Assembly (NCBI GenBank): GCA_964020155.1
Contig: OZ026570.1
Coordinates: forward strand, 1,885,721-1,949,720
Source: Chondrilla cf. caribensis
Lineage: Eukaryota; Porifera; Demospongiae; Chondrillida; Chondrillidae
Reading direction: 5' to 3'
Length of the DNA: 64,000 nucleotides
Shown here: piece by piece, positions 33,885 through 64,000 of the stretch
How the letters are laid out: each line of letters opens with the position of its first letter
Position numbering within the stretch: position 1 is the first letter of the stretch
Program-made: the position numbers and the translations under genes
The notes under the pieces: generated by a model
What the model was told of the DNA's origin: nothing
Seen by the model: only the letters and a program-made list of their open reading frames with translations
The model's database searches: none

Positions 33885-36800
33885 CTAAACTAACAGATCT
33901 TCCCGCAATCTCCACATAGCAATCACTCGCTTGACCACATCATTATCTTTGATTGAATTCAGCACTTCTATTGCAAAGTTCTCATCTGTGACATCCTTTA
34001 GGGTAGCTCTTAAAGCCTTTCTCTCCACATCCAATGCCTCACACTCACTGGGGAAGTGGCTAACGTCTCCTACTGCCTTGTGGCATAACAAACACAACCT
34101 TTCCCCTCTCTCCTTCTTTTGCCATCTTCCTGTCTCCACCTCTAACTTGGGGCAACCACTTCTAAGTTCTGCCATCAATCGCCTTTGGTTTTTATTTAAA
34201 ATATTAACAACTCCTCCATCCTGCCATTCCTTATAACCTAAATCACCACACACCCCAGCCCAATACTGTAATTTAGATGACCTATTGCACCCTTCTACCC
34301 ATTCCAATCTAAGCTTTCTCCACATACTATCATTTACCATCTCTTCAATCTGCCTATCTGATAACCCCCTAAAGAATTCCCTACATCCTCTTCCCAATTT
34401 CTCCCACCCCAACATCTGGGTCACTTTTGTAATTCCGTCCTCCCAATCATTCCTACCCTTTGCCCATACCAAAATCTTGGAGAGTAATCTATTTTCCCTT
34501 AATCTATGCACTTTCACCCAATATCTAATTGCCCGTCTTCTAGCCTCCCACCTCAAGGGGGTCAGGCCTGCCTCCAACTCAAGCCCAAGTAAAGGGAAAC
34601 GGGAATGAACACCTAAAAACTTATTGCAGCCCTCTGCACTCTCTCCAATTTCGCATCATTACCACTCAAAACTCCCCATGTTTCACAACCATATAATAGT
34701 GTGTTTCTCACCATTGAGACATACAACTTTGAAAAGGTTGCCCATCGTACATTTCCAAGACTCCTTACCAGCCTCATGACCCCATATAGAGCTTTTCTAC
34801 CATTATCCATTAAAGCCTCTCTCATCTTCTCGCCATTCAAAAACTCATTCAATACGATCCCCAAATATTTATACTCTGATACCATACTCAAAATTTTCTC
34901 TCCAATTCCAAATTCCACAATAGATCTTCTTACACATTTCTTCCGAAAATGGACTACACTACATTTCTCCGCATTAATCCTCAATTTCCATTGGTTGCAC
35001 CACCTATGAACAATCTCCAAAGCTCTGTTTAAATCTGAAGTTTTTTCAGCTGTAATCACTAAATCATCTGCAAACATCAAACCCGGAATTATTAAATTAT
35101 CCACCCTTACTCCAATCTCTTCCCGTCTTAAAACTTCCATCAAATCATTAACATACAAGCTAAATAGTAGTGGTGAAAGGACACATCCTTGACGTAAACC
35201 TGTTGTTACTGAAAATTCATTACCCACCTCTCCCCCAATTTTAACTTTGCACTTCACATCTGAATACACTGCTTTAATACTTTGCAAAATTTTACCCTGA
35301 ATACCCAGTGATTCCAGCTTTCCCCAGAGAAGGTCCCTATCAACAGAATCATATGCTTTCTTTAAATCAATAAAAGCACTAAACATACTACCATTCAATT
35401 CCACACATTTATTGCCCATCAAGACCATCATCATTATATTATCAATACATCCCCTTCCTTTCCGAAAACCATTCTGCTCCTCACATAATACATTTCCCCT
35501 TCTACATATGCTTCTACTCTATTTTTCATCACTGTACAAAACACTTTATATACAGCTGACAAGAGACTAATACCCCGATGTAGATTTGGGTCCGGGGGTC
35601 CCCGAGTCCTCTTCTTAGGTATCGGGAGAATAATACCCCTTTGCCATGCCTCAGGCATCTGACCACTTTCAAAGCATTTACTACAGAGCTTAAAAACAAA
35701 GTCCCCCACTACTCCATTCCTGAGCCATCCCACCATAATACCATCCTCACCAGGTGCAGCCTTTTCTCTTACTCTCTTCAAAGCTTCCTCCACTTCCTCC
35801 TTCTCCAAAGGTCTATTCATATCTTCCGCAGCTCTTTTGTTTATCAGTGGTACTTGTTTAGGCATAGCTTCCTCAGTCACATCTTGTTCCTCAGCTGGTT
35901 TATTGAGCAACTCCTCAAAGTAGCTAGTCCAAACTCCTTTGACTTCTTCCTTCCCTTCTATCACAACCCCTTTATCGTTTAAAACTCTCCTCCAATCATC
36001 AAACCTATTCCTCTCTTTACCCATCAGTTTTTTAATCTGGTGCCACCATCCCTGCTGATTACCATTGAGATTTTTATCTAAGCTATCACATACTACCCTC
36101 TCAAAATTACTTTTAGCTCTCCTAACCTCTTCTCTAAATCTATTTCTCTTATCAACATACACCCTCCTCTCTACTTTTCCTCTCAGCCACTTCTTCTCTG
36201 TTGCATGAAATTCTTTCCTCATCCTCCATAACTTCCTTCCGAACCATGCCTTACTCTTTCTAAGCCTTTGTCTCCTCTTCTTACCCCCTTTAACCACTGT
36301 TTTTTCCAATCCACTGAAGATAGCCCCACAGAACTCTTTATACACATCATCAAGGTTACCATTACCTTCCAACATTTCATTCAAAATTCTACATTTTTCC
36401 TCCATATAGTTAACATACATCTCCTCCTTGCCCTCTGGATACCCCCATCTAACTTCTTCATATTCCCCATTCTCTATAGCCTCTGAGTCACACTTATCCT
36501 CACTACAAGCACCCTTGAATGGAAACTCCACTGCCCACTTTACCAACGAGTGGTCTGGTTCTCTTATCAGCACATCAGCACCACAAATGCCTGCAAATTT
36601 ACTCATTGTCACCACCTCAAAATCAAGGATCATTTCTTTATCGTCAATACGAGTTAGACAATAGTCCACCACTGATTTACCCTTCGAAGATACACATGTA
36701 AAATCATTACATCCTACCTTACCCCTCCCATTTATCATACATAAATCATGGTCCCCCATTAAATTCAGTAGTATCTCCCCACTTAAATTCTTTTTCCTGT

Positions 36801-37458
36801 CGATTACTTCTCTCTCACCCACCACTGAGATCCCATATTCTTTTACTGCATACTCTTGCATTTTTCCACACCTTGCATTGAAATCCCCACATAAAATCAA
36901 TCTGCCCAAATCTCCATATTTCAAAATCTGCTCCCCAATCTTTTCAAAAACCTCTTCCACATTTTCCTGTCTACTAGACTGCTCTGGTGGAACATAGCAA
37001 ATGCCCAACACCAAGCCTTCCCACTCATTATCCACTTTGCTTCTTATGTCTACCCACAATATGTCCTCCACTGACTCGTCCAATACACCTATCTCTAGTA
37101 AATCAACCAACTCTTCTTTAATAAAAAATCCTACACCGCCCGATCCTCTCACTGCTCTATGGTCCACTGATACCCTATTTCTTCCCCACCAAACATACCC
37201 AGTCAACTCTGCTACGTCCTTTCCCCTGAGCCAAGACTCCGTTATTATAATAATATCTTCCTGATAATACTCTGCTACTTTGCATCTACAGTCATCTCCT
37301 AGTACACCTCTACTATTATAATCTTCCCTATTCCTACAATTAGACCACCCACATACGTTCCAACACACGAAATGTAATTTACATCTATTTTCATCCCTTA
37401 ACCCATCTCTACCCTTCCCTGCCCCATTAATAACTCCCTCAGTACCCTCCACCCTCAC
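33885..37458 (-). pseudogene. LINE ORF2: endonuclease and reverse transcriptase, two frameshifts
   Basis: The first frame (35434-37458) has APE endonuclease motifs: CWNVCGW, ITESWLRG, LCGDFNARCG, VVDYCLTR and EPDHSLV. The RT begins near PGEDG and SLLSAVYK. A frameshift near 35495 moves to the second frame (34613-35434) with DLKKAYDSVDR, GLRQGCVLSP and FADDLV, the catalytic Asp pair. A second shift near 34635 leads to the last frame (33885-34577) with the finger CLLC, 8 residues, H, 4 residues, C. No RNase H was seen. Confidence 0.85.
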
Positions 37459-38398
37459 ACATTCCCTTTTGTTTCCCCCTCTTCCATAACTCTATCTTTG
37501 GTAGAATCCTTACCCCTCCTAAAAAAGGAGAGCTCTCCAGTTTCCAGTATTTATCACACTTATCCTTAATCTCCTCCAACCCTCTCAAAATGACCTCATC
37601 TGCCTCTATCCAAAACCACCACTTAACTCTACCCTTATCCTCCACTTCTATCTTCCTAACCAAAACCTCTCCTTTGCCTTCTAACACTCCCTCTATCTTA
37701 CCCTTAATGCTCTCTTCTATTTCAGAAAATCTTGTTCCCCACAACTTACGCTTCCCAACATACCTTCTTGGCCCCTTGTGATAGGGTGCTTCAACCTTCT
37801 CTGCCTCTCCCGAATGTGGAATTGATGGTGCCTGACATACTGACGTGCTGGACCTTGCCTTTGTGCTATTCACTACTTTTGGCGGTTTTTTCTCATTGCT
37901 TTCATACTTCACGCTTCTGGTTGGAATACGCTGTGGTTTTTCACATTCCTGGGATACACTACCAACCGGGGGATTGACGCACTCACATACTTCTGTAGGG
38001 GCTGCAGGTTCGGGGCACTCTATTGAGGGGTTCAGCCTGGGGTCCTGGGGGTTAGACATTTCAATGCCAGTGGCCCTCTCATGATTCTCCAGCTTACAGA
38101 GCCTCTCCTCTAATGCAATGTTTCTCACGATTTGATCTTTTAAACAGCTTTCCAATTCAACGAGCCTTCTTTCCAACTTTTTGACTCGCTCTTCCAGCTC
38201 TGCATCACCTCTCTTTAGCCGCAACTCTCTGGGTGTAGTAGACCCTTGAGTTGGACTCTCATGCTTTGCATTCGCTTGCTTCTTCAAAGTGCTCTCTTTT
38301 GCTACACTTTCAATGCTGGAATCTATTGGGCTCTCATCTGCACTCAGATCTGAAACACATGTTGACTTCACTTCAAGTGATATATAATATAATATATA
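37439..38398 (-). CDS. LINE ORF1 (5' incomplete)
   Basis: Open from the LTR boundary to the stop at 37439, about 320 codons. It has a charged heptad region (LEERVKKLERRLVELESCL) predicted to form a coiled coil, a Pro/Ser-rich middle and a basic C-terminal part ending MCEGGGY. ORF1 proteins of this kind bind RNA and self-associate. There is no ATG near the start, so its beginning is lost or lay where the LTR now sits. It overlaps the ORF2 frame by ~20 nt in the +1 frame. Confidence 0.65.
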   Translation of the reverse strand, partial: YILYYISLEVKSTCVSDLSADESPIDSSIESVAKESTLKKQANAKHESPTQGSTTPRELRLKRGDAELEERVKKLERRLVELESCLKDQIVRNIALEERLCKLENHERATGIEMSNPQDPRLNPSIECPEPAAPTEVCECVNPPVGSVSQECEKPQRIPTRSVKYESNEKKPPKVVNSTKARSSTSVCQAPSIPHSGEAEKVEAPYHKGPRRYVGKRKLWGTRFSEIEESIKGKIEGVLEGKGEVLVRKIEVEDKGRVKWWFWIEADEVILRGLEEIKDKCDKYWKLESSPFLGGVRILPKIELWKRGKQKGMCEGGGY

Positions 38399-38679
38399 TG
38401 TAGTACGAGATTGGTCTCTCAGGAGACGCAAACACTACTTCATACAATAGGACGAACAATAATTCAAAGAACAGTACCAGCACTTTACAAACACTAACAC
38501 TTTACCTACGCCTAAAACTACCACGAGGTACCAATAATCGTGCGCATGCGTGTAGACAGTGTGTACATCACGTGACGACAATGCGCGAATTACAAAAGTC
38601 AGTATTAAATACGTAAATTACAAGAAACGTGCAACAAATAACATCATATACCTACATACATGTTAGTTTATACGCCACA
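38399..38679 (-). repeat. 3' LTR
   Basis: 281 bp, TGTGGCGTATAA...GTACTACA on the minus strand. It abuts the LINE at its left end. Confidence 0.95.
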
Positions 38680-38692
38680 ATACTCCCCCTCC
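38680..38692 (-). promoter_or_regulatory. Polypurine tract
   Basis: GGAGGGGGAGTAT directly before the 3' LTR on the minus strand, the expected primer for plus-strand DNA synthesis. Confidence 0.85.
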
Positions 38693-38718
38693 AGTGAGCG
38701 ACCAGTGAACGATAAATG

Positions 38719-41700
38719 TTAGAAGTGGTAGGTGGCCGTGACGTATCGGTCCGGAAAATGGACACGGCGACCCGATCTGGTCTGTCTTGCTGGCTGTTGA
38801 CGTGGTAGCAGCGTAGACTTGGGGGTGGGTGTAACTGCCGGTAACACGGGCGCAGATAATATGTTAGATGGAGGGTTGTCGATGTGAGCCAGCTTGAGTC
38901 TATCAAGTGAAATGGTCTGCTGATGACCATTAACCAAGATGGTGTAAAACTTGGTGGCTCGTTTGATGACTTTAAATGGTACATCGTATGGTGGCTGTAG
39001 TGACTTCCGGATGGCATCGTGACGAATAAAAACGTGCGTACAAGTAGATAAATCTTTACTGACGTGTGTAGAACGAGTAGCATGATGTGATGTGGGAACG
39101 GGCTGGATGTGTTGCATGGTGTTGTGTAGACGTGATACATAAGCGTGCTGGTTGGGTAGGGTACTGTTGCTTGTGGTGTTGAAAAACTCTCCTGGGAGGC
39201 GCAATGTGGTTCCATACACTAACTCGGCGGTGGTGCACTGTAGGTCTTCCTTAAAAGCAGACCGGATTCCTAGAAGAACGAGAGGCAGTGTGTCCATCCA
39301 CTGATTGCACGGCGCAGTGCTCAAGCCAGCTTTGAGCTGACGATGTAGGCGTTCAACGAGGCCATTGGCGGCAGGGTGATACGCTGTGGTTCTAATTCGA
39401 GTGGATCCGAGCAGGCGCATGAGCTGATTCCACAATTTGGATTCGAATTGGGCACCACGATCAGTGGTGATGGTGGATGGTGTTCCAAAACGGGCAATCC
39501 AGCCAGAGATGAAAGCGTGGGCGACTGTGGACGCTGTGATGTCAACAAGTGGAATGGCTTCGGGCCATCGAGTAAAGCAATCCACACAAGTAAGTAGATA
39601 CGAATATCCTTTACAAGTAGGAAATGGTCCCACGATGTCAAGGTGGACGTGATCGAAGCCAGCGTCAGGAACTGAGAAAGTACCAGGAGGAGTGACTGTA
39701 TGTTGATGCACCTTGGTGCGCTGGCATTGTAGACACGAGTGGGCCCAACGGCGGACGTCTGCATTGATTCCGGGCCAAACGTAACGGGTAGTAACTAAGC
39801 GTTGCGTGGCGCGAATTCCTGGATGAGACAGGGAATGCAAGGCGTCGAAAACAGCGTGTCGAAACGGCTGTGGTACGTAAGGGCGCGGTGTGCCTGTGCT
39901 CATGTCACAGAGCAAAGTGGTGTCGGCCATCGGTAACGGTATCTGACGGAGCTGGAGTGATGAGTCTGCTGAATTCGGTAAGTCCGGATCGTCCTGTTGC
40001 GCGCGAGCCATGGCGGCGAAGTCAACAGATGGAGTGGAACTCAATGGTTGAGAGAGAGCATCTACTTCTACTCGGGATAGAGCATCAGCAGCAGTGTTGG
40101 AGGTTCCCCTGAGGAAACGGATGTCTGATGTAAACTGGCTGATAAAATCTAGATGTCGGATCTGTCGAGGCGAATGGTTCTTAGACTGTGAAGCGAGCGC
40201 AAATGTGAGTGGTTTGTGGTCTGTGATGACGAAAAATTGCCTCCCCTCGATAATGTGTCGGAAGTGCTTGATTGCCAGGTAGACCGCCAGTAGTTCGCGA
40301 TCGAACGTACTGTACCTGGTTTCGGCAGGTGACAGCTTCCGGGAGAAGTAGGCAAGTGGAGACCAAACTGAATCGATGCGCTGCTGTAGAACTGCACCGA
40401 CAGCAGTGTCGGAGGCGTCTGTGATCAGACAAGTCGGGGCATCAGACTGTGGGTGGACGAGAAGAGTAGCTTCTGCGAGAGCTTCCTTGACCCGAGTAAA
40501 GGCTGTTTCAGCGTCAGTAGTCCAGGCAAGGCACCGGTCACTCTTGGAGGATCCAGTCAGCAAGCTGTGAAGGGGTTGGAGAATACGCGCACATCCCGGG
40601 ATAAAACGATGGTAGAAGTTGACTAAGCCGAGAAACTGGCGTAACTTCTTCTGAGATGTCGGTCGTGGGAAATGGCGTACAGCGTCAACCTTCTCCTCCA
40701 GAGGCCGGATACCGTGCTTGTCTACCTGATGTCCGAGGAACTCTAATGAAGTGACACCAAGCACACACTTCTTCGGATTGATGACTATACTGTTGGCGTC
40801 GAGGCGGCAGCAGACTTCACGTAGATGTTCCAGGTGTTCTTCCTCTGTAGCACTAGCAACTAGAATGTCGTCGATATAGTCATAGGCAAAAGGAAGTCCA
40901 CAAAGCACCTGGTCCATAAAACGCTGAAAGCTCTGGGCTGCGTTACGTAAACCAAACGGCATGCTGGTGAATTCAAATAAACCGAAGGGCATGGTGATGG
41001 CTGTCTTCGGGATGTCGGATGGCTCAACCGGTATCTGGTGGTAAGCGCGCACTAAATCGATTTTGGAGAAGACTGTGGCTCCATTAAGAGATGAAGCGAA
41101 ATCCTGAATGTGTGGGATGGGATAACGATCAGGCTCCGTAATGCGATTCAGTGCACGATAGTCTCCACAAGGGCGCCAATCCCCAGAGGGCTTGGGAACC
41201 ATGTGGAGTGGTGACGACCAGCAACTAGACGAAGGGCGTATGACACCTAAATCTAGCATGTGGTTGAACTCTTGCTTTGCTGCACGTAGACGATCTGGGG
41301 GTAAGCGACGAGGGCGAGCAGAAACTGGTGGTCCAGTGGTGCGGATATGATGGGTGACCGAATGCTGGATGGGCTGTTCCGGGGCGCACGGACGAAGGAT
41401 GTTAGGAAACTCGGCGAGCACTGATGCATAGGGGTCGTTGGAGTTGAGACACGGCAGAGTTGGTGATGCAGATGTTGTCGTAGTAGAGATACCATTAACC
41501 TGCAGTTGCGTAAGGGTGTCAATGAGACTAGATGTCCTGACATCCACGGAAAGTCCGAAGTGATGGAGGAAATCGGCACCCAAGATAGCGTGTCTCACAC
41601 TAGCGATAATGAAAACCCAGCGAAATGAGCGACGGAGTCCTAGATCCAAGGTGAGAGAACGTGTCCCGAAGGTTGCGATGGTAGAACCATTAGCCGCCTT

Positions 41701-41991
41701 AAGATCGTATCCGGTGGGTCTACTGGAGTTGGATGGGCCAGTTGGAGGAAGTACACTCACCTCTGCACCGGTATCCACCAAAAATCTCAAACCGGAAGTG
41801 CGATCTTGGATGTAGAATAGGCGACTACGGGAACGGCCAGTGGCACTGGTCGCCATCAGTGGCTGGCCCTCTCGTTTCCCGCCTGTGTGCATGGTGGTCT
41901 GCACTTGCGAGCGTTGGTGCCAAAGCGACGGTGATACCAACACACAGGAGATGGGCTGGAGGAACGAGAAGACGAACGAGATGATGGACAA
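38719..41991 (-). CDS. pol: Pol polyprotein (protease, RT, RNase H, integrase)
   Basis: The open frame spans 1090 codons, of which those after the frameshift (about residue 39) should be translated. Protease DTGA at 73-76 with ILGADFL at 136-142; RT with D312 and YIDD at 372-375; RNase H from about 520 (ITDAS, ending with NTAADALSR near 640); integrase zinc finger H719, H723, C753, C756 and catalytic D785, D844, E880. No stop or frameshift breaks it, so the enzyme looks intact. It overlaps gag by 136 nt. Confidence 0.95.
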   Translation of the reverse strand: MSIISFVFSFLQPISCVLVSPSLWHQRSQVQTTMHTGGKREGQPLMATSATGRSRSRLFYIQDRTSGLRFLVDTGAEVSVLPPTGPSNSSRPTGYDLKAANGSTIATFGTRSLTLDLGLRRSFRWVFIIASVRHAILGADFLHHFGLSVDVRTSSLIDTLTQLQVNGISTTTTSASPTLPCLNSNDPYASVLAEFPNILRPCAPEQPIQHSVTHHIRTTGPPVSARPRRLPPDRLRAAKQEFNHMLDLGVIRPSSSCWSSPLHMVPKPSGDWRPCGDYRALNRITEPDRYPIPHIQDFASSLNGATVFSKIDLVRAYHQIPVEPSDIPKTAITMPFGLFEFTSMPFGLRNAAQSFQRFMDQVLCGLPFAYDYIDDILVASATEEEHLEHLREVCCRLDANSIVINPKKCVLGVTSLEFLGHQVDKHGIRPLEEKVDAVRHFPRPTSQKKLRQFLGLVNFYHRFIPGCARILQPLHSLLTGSSKSDRCLAWTTDAETAFTRVKEALAEATLLVHPQSDAPTCLITDASDTAVGAVLQQRIDSVWSPLAYFSRKLSPAETRYSTFDRELLAVYLAIKHFRHIIEGRQFFVITDHKPLTFALASQSKNHSPRQIRHLDFISQFTSDIRFLRGTSNTAADALSRVEVDALSQPLSSTPSVDFAAMARAQQDDPDLPNSADSSLQLRQIPLPMADTTLLCDMSTGTPRPYVPQPFRHAVFDALHSLSHPGIRATQRLVTTRYVWPGINADVRRWAHSCLQCQRTKVHQHTVTPPGTFSVPDAGFDHVHLDIVGPFPTCKGYSYLLTCVDCFTRWPEAIPLVDITASTVAHAFISGWIARFGTPSTITTDRGAQFESKLWNQLMRLLGSTRIRTTAYHPAANGLVERLHRQLKAGLSTAPCNQWMDTLPLVLLGIRSAFKEDLQCTTAELVYGTTLRLPGEFFNTTSNSTLPNQHAYVSRLHNTMQHIQPVPTSHHATRSTHVSKDLSTCTHVFIRHDAIRKSLQPPYDVPFKVIKRATKFYTILVNGHQQTISLDRLKLAHIDNPPSNILSAPVLPAVTPTPKSTLLPRQQPARQTRSGRRVHFPDRYVTATYHF

Positions 41992-42701
41992 GATGATGGA
42001 CGAGAGGAAGGACGAGATGGACTACTTCCTTGGAATGAATCCCGGGAACGACTGATAGATGTATCCAGTGCAGCAATAAGTCGCGCAAGATTGTCGGTGA
42101 GCTGCTTCATATCACTGGTGGCCGGTGTGCTCACTGGGGCAATAGTAGGTGGGTTCGCGACCTCTAATATCCTGTCTGCCATCTCAGCAAGCTGAGTGAC
42201 AGACAATGTGGAGGAGATCGATGCCAGTACCATACTGACAGATGGTGGAAGGCGTTGCATGAACAGCTGCCGGATGATGGCACTGTCGAGCGCAGGGCCA
42301 GAATCGCCAAGGAGTTGCTGCATGCGCCGCAACAGTTGTGATGGCTTTCGGTCTCCTAACTCCTCCGCTGTGAGTATCTGTTGCAGTCGGCGCTGTTCTG
42401 AGGCTTCGGTTCGTTGGATTAATGCCTCCTTCAACCTATCGTAAGGTTTGTCTGCGGGAGGATTAAGAATGAGATCCCTCACCTCGGTAGCCACTTCAGG
42501 CGCTAGTGCTGCGATGACGTAGTCGAAACGTGTGCGTTGCTGTACGACATTGCGGAAGGAGAACTGTGCCTCGACTTGGGCAAACCATACGGCTGGATCG
42601 GTGGGCCAGAACGGAGGTAGCTTCAGGGCTATGGCAGCAACTGTCGGGGGTTGGTTGACGGGGATCGCTTGCTGCTCGGGTTCTTGTGGCTGTTCTGCCA
42701 T
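41856..42701 (-). CDS. gag: Gag polyprotein of Ty3-type element
   Basis: 281 residues from ATG 42701. The core has the retrotransposon gag pattern: [19 protein letters not shown] near residue 30, then [16 protein letters not shown] and FMQRLPPSV. The C-terminal part is Ser/Arg-rich and ends with a modified knuckle CWYH...KCRPPC (C, 2, H, 9, C, 3, C). Gag assembles the particle and packages RNA. The stop lies 18 nt past the frameshift heptamer at 41874-41880. The untranslated leader is ~200 nt. Confidence 0.9.
   Translation of the reverse strand: MAEQPQEPEQQAIPVNQPPTVAAIALKLPPFWPTDPAVWFAQVEAQFSFRNVVQQRTRFDYVIAALAPEVATEVRDLILNPPADKPYDRLKEALIQRTEASEQRRLQQILTAEELGDRKPSQLLRRMQQLLGDSGPALDSAIIRQLFMQRLPPSVSMVLASISSTLSVTQLAEMADRILEVANPPTIAPVSTPATSDMKQLTDNLARLIAALDTSISRSRDSFQGSSPSRPSSRPSSCPSSRSSSRSSSPSPVCWYHRRFGTNARKCRPPCTQAGNERASH
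41874..41880 (-). promoter_or_regulatory. -1 ribosomal frameshift site GGGAAAC
   Basis: On the minus strand the gag frame reads GCG GGA AAC, giving the canonical X XXY YYZ heptamer in correct phase. Pol is in the -1 frame relative to gag and reads GGG AAA here (GGKREGQP). It lies inside the gag/pol overlap, 18 nt before the gag stop. Confidence 0.75.
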
Positions 42702-42880
42702 GATTCGGAGGGTTAGACCTAACCCTAGACGAGGCGTAATACGAAAAAGCCAATGAGGCGGGCGTTAGACACGAAAAAGCCAAGGAGGCGAGCGCTAAAT
42801 GTCAGAAGGTGAAATGGCGTTACCACAAAGACGGTCCAAGCTTGCTAATGGCACTGCTCCTGCGATGCTCCGATGTTCTT

Positions 42881-42897
42881 ACTTCGTCGGGTCACCA
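42881..42897 (-). promoter_or_regulatory. Primer binding site
   Basis: TGGTGACCCGACGAAGT starts one base inside the 5' LTR. TGG pairs with a tRNA 3' CCA; the tRNA identity was not determined. Confidence 0.8.
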
Positions 42898-42898
42898 A

Positions 42899-43179
42899 TG
42901 TAGTACGAGATTGGTCTCTCGGGAGACGCAAACACTACTTCATACAATAGGACGAACAATAATTCAAAGAACAGTACCAGCACTTTACAAACACTAACAC
43001 TTTACCTACGCCTAAAACTACCACGAGGTACCAATAATCGTGCGCATGCGTGTAGACAGTGTGTACATCACGTGACGACAATGTGCGAATTACAAAAGTC
43101 AGTATTAAATACGTAAATTACAAGAAACGTGCAACAAATAACATCATATACCTACATACATGTTAGTTTATACGCCACA
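42899..43179 (-). repeat. 5' LTR
   Basis: Same 281-bp sequence with two substitutions relative to the 3' LTR. Confidence 0.95.
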
Positions 43180-43768
43180 TATATATATATATAATATTAT
43201 ATTATATTATATTGCTATTATACTATATTTATTATAGTAACATCCACAAATATATGCTTATAATGACATAATTGCAAGTATATTTGTGTACATAAGTGTG
43301 TAAAAAGATTTGTACTACATCCATTTTGTGTGTATTATATTAATAATACTTATTTTGGAGTATTGTTCTTTTGAATGATATGTAGCTAATTTGATATTGA
43401 AGCTTTTACAGGTTGCTCTGTTGATCTTAACTGTAATTTTGATCCATTCGTGGCATTACACGGTATAGTACTGTAAACTACTGTAAATGTGAATGCATGT
43501 AAATATTCTTAACATTAACAATAATAATAATTGTGGTCGCTTTTGATACATATTTAGTATTAATGGAAAACAATGAATAATCCAACTGGGGTCTACATGA
43601 AGAGTGTTATAATATTAATATTTCTCTGTTTCTGACACACACACTTAATAGTACACTAATTGCAATGATTAAAGTGTAATCATGTTTCAATTAAGTAACT
43701 CATCTAACTCTCACACTATGATTATCTTGTCAAACCTATATAAGCAGCACACGAATTGAGAGTTGGAA
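43180..43768. other. AT-rich flank of gene C 3' end
   Basis: AT microsatellite to ~43240, then collinear with 20910-21420. No gene seen. Confidence 0.6.

Positions 43769-64000
<20,232 letters not shown>

Larger units (their letters stand above)
33694..38398 (-). mobile_element. Non-LTR retrotransposon (LINE), inactive, 5' end cut by LTR element
   Basis: The element reads right to left. ORF1 is followed by ORF2 with APE-type endonuclease, reverse transcriptase and a C-terminal CCHC-like finger, then ~150 bp of 3' UTR with a GTGCT...AGCAC stem (33723-33753) and a short TAATAA-type tail instead of poly(A). The 3' hairpin and short-repeat tail suggest the CR1/L2/jockey side rather than L1. Two frameshifts in ORF2 make it inactive. 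The right border coincides with the LTR at 38399. Confidence 0.85.
38399..43179 (-). mobile_element. Ty3-type LTR retrotransposon, complete
   Basis: 4781 bp with 281-bp LTRs at both ends (TG...CA), minus-strand orientation. Right to left: 5' LTR 42899-43179, tRNA primer site starting TGGTGACCC one base inside it, gag, pol (protease, RT, RNase H, integrase: the Ty3 order), polypurine tract GGAGGGGGAGTAT at 38680-38692, 3' LTR 38399-38679. No env. The LTRs differ at two positions (38421/42921 and 38584/43084), so insertion is recent. Flanks are TATA on both sides, a possible 4-bp target duplication hidden in AT repeats. Confidence 0.95.

Noticed and set aside
38399..38431. LINE ORF1 starting inside the LTR
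   Set aside because: The first ten codons come from LTR sequence; the frame merely remains open across the junction and has no ATG.
34701..41984. Plus-strand open frames across the LINE and LTR element
   Set aside because: They are antisense shadows of ORF2, gag and pol; no domain is recognisable.

Overview
The window looks like AT-rich nuclear DNA of an invertebrate animal. It has many small exons with GT/AG splice sites, secreted mosaic proteins built from EMI-like, calcium-binding EGF, sushi, Ig and FN3-like modules, and non-LTR and Ty3-type retroelements. A sponge or other early-branching animal is plausible, but nothing in the sequence fixes the taxon. There are no bacterial-style operons.

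The backbone is a tandem family of three paralogous genes, all on the minus strand, here called C (right, ~43769-63848 and beyond the right edge), B (middle, 21421-30776) and A (left, 10216 down past base 1). The shared order is: signal peptide, EMI-like exon, EGF-type exons, an exon with two sushi domains, an exon with one EGF plus a ~390-residue unrecognised region, a 136-bp exon, then a very long exon with a conserved N-terminal region, two predicted coiled coils around a Cys-rich core, and an RxKR furin-type site. Copy C continues with two Ig domains, a SEA-like region, a GCC2/GCC3-type Cys-rich exon, 21 EGF exons and an FN3-like last exon ending in a stop. Nearly all exons join in phase 1, so EGF exons can be gained or lost without breaking frame. 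A has four extra EGF exons. B is truncated: its long exon runs into EGF-intron sequence near 23780 and the EGF exons behind it are decaying. The proteins are probably large secreted matrix or adhesion proteins; no membrane segment was seen.

Space between A and B (10.3-21.4 kb) holds diverged repeat units, a truncated LINE (12.6-13.3 kb), small structured elements, a foldback palindrome (16.9-17.0 kb), a ~115-bp tandem repeat, and remnants of an EGF exon and an FN3 exon. Space between B and C (30.8-43.8 kb) holds an unrecognised frameshifted coding relic (32.1-32.7 kb), a nearly complete but frameshifted non-LTR retrotransposon (33.7-38.4 kb) and an apparently intact Ty3-type LTR retrotransposon (38399-43179) with 281-bp LTRs differing at two positions and a correctly phased -1 frameshift heptamer between gag and pol. 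The sequence around these insertions is a second copy of 19.8-22.0 kb, so a paralogous empty site can be read.

A ~320-bp structured non-autonomous element occurs four times plus one diverged copy. Two of its insertions have paralogous empty sites in this window, which point to insertion between T residues without target duplication, as reported for Helentron-type (HINE) elements.
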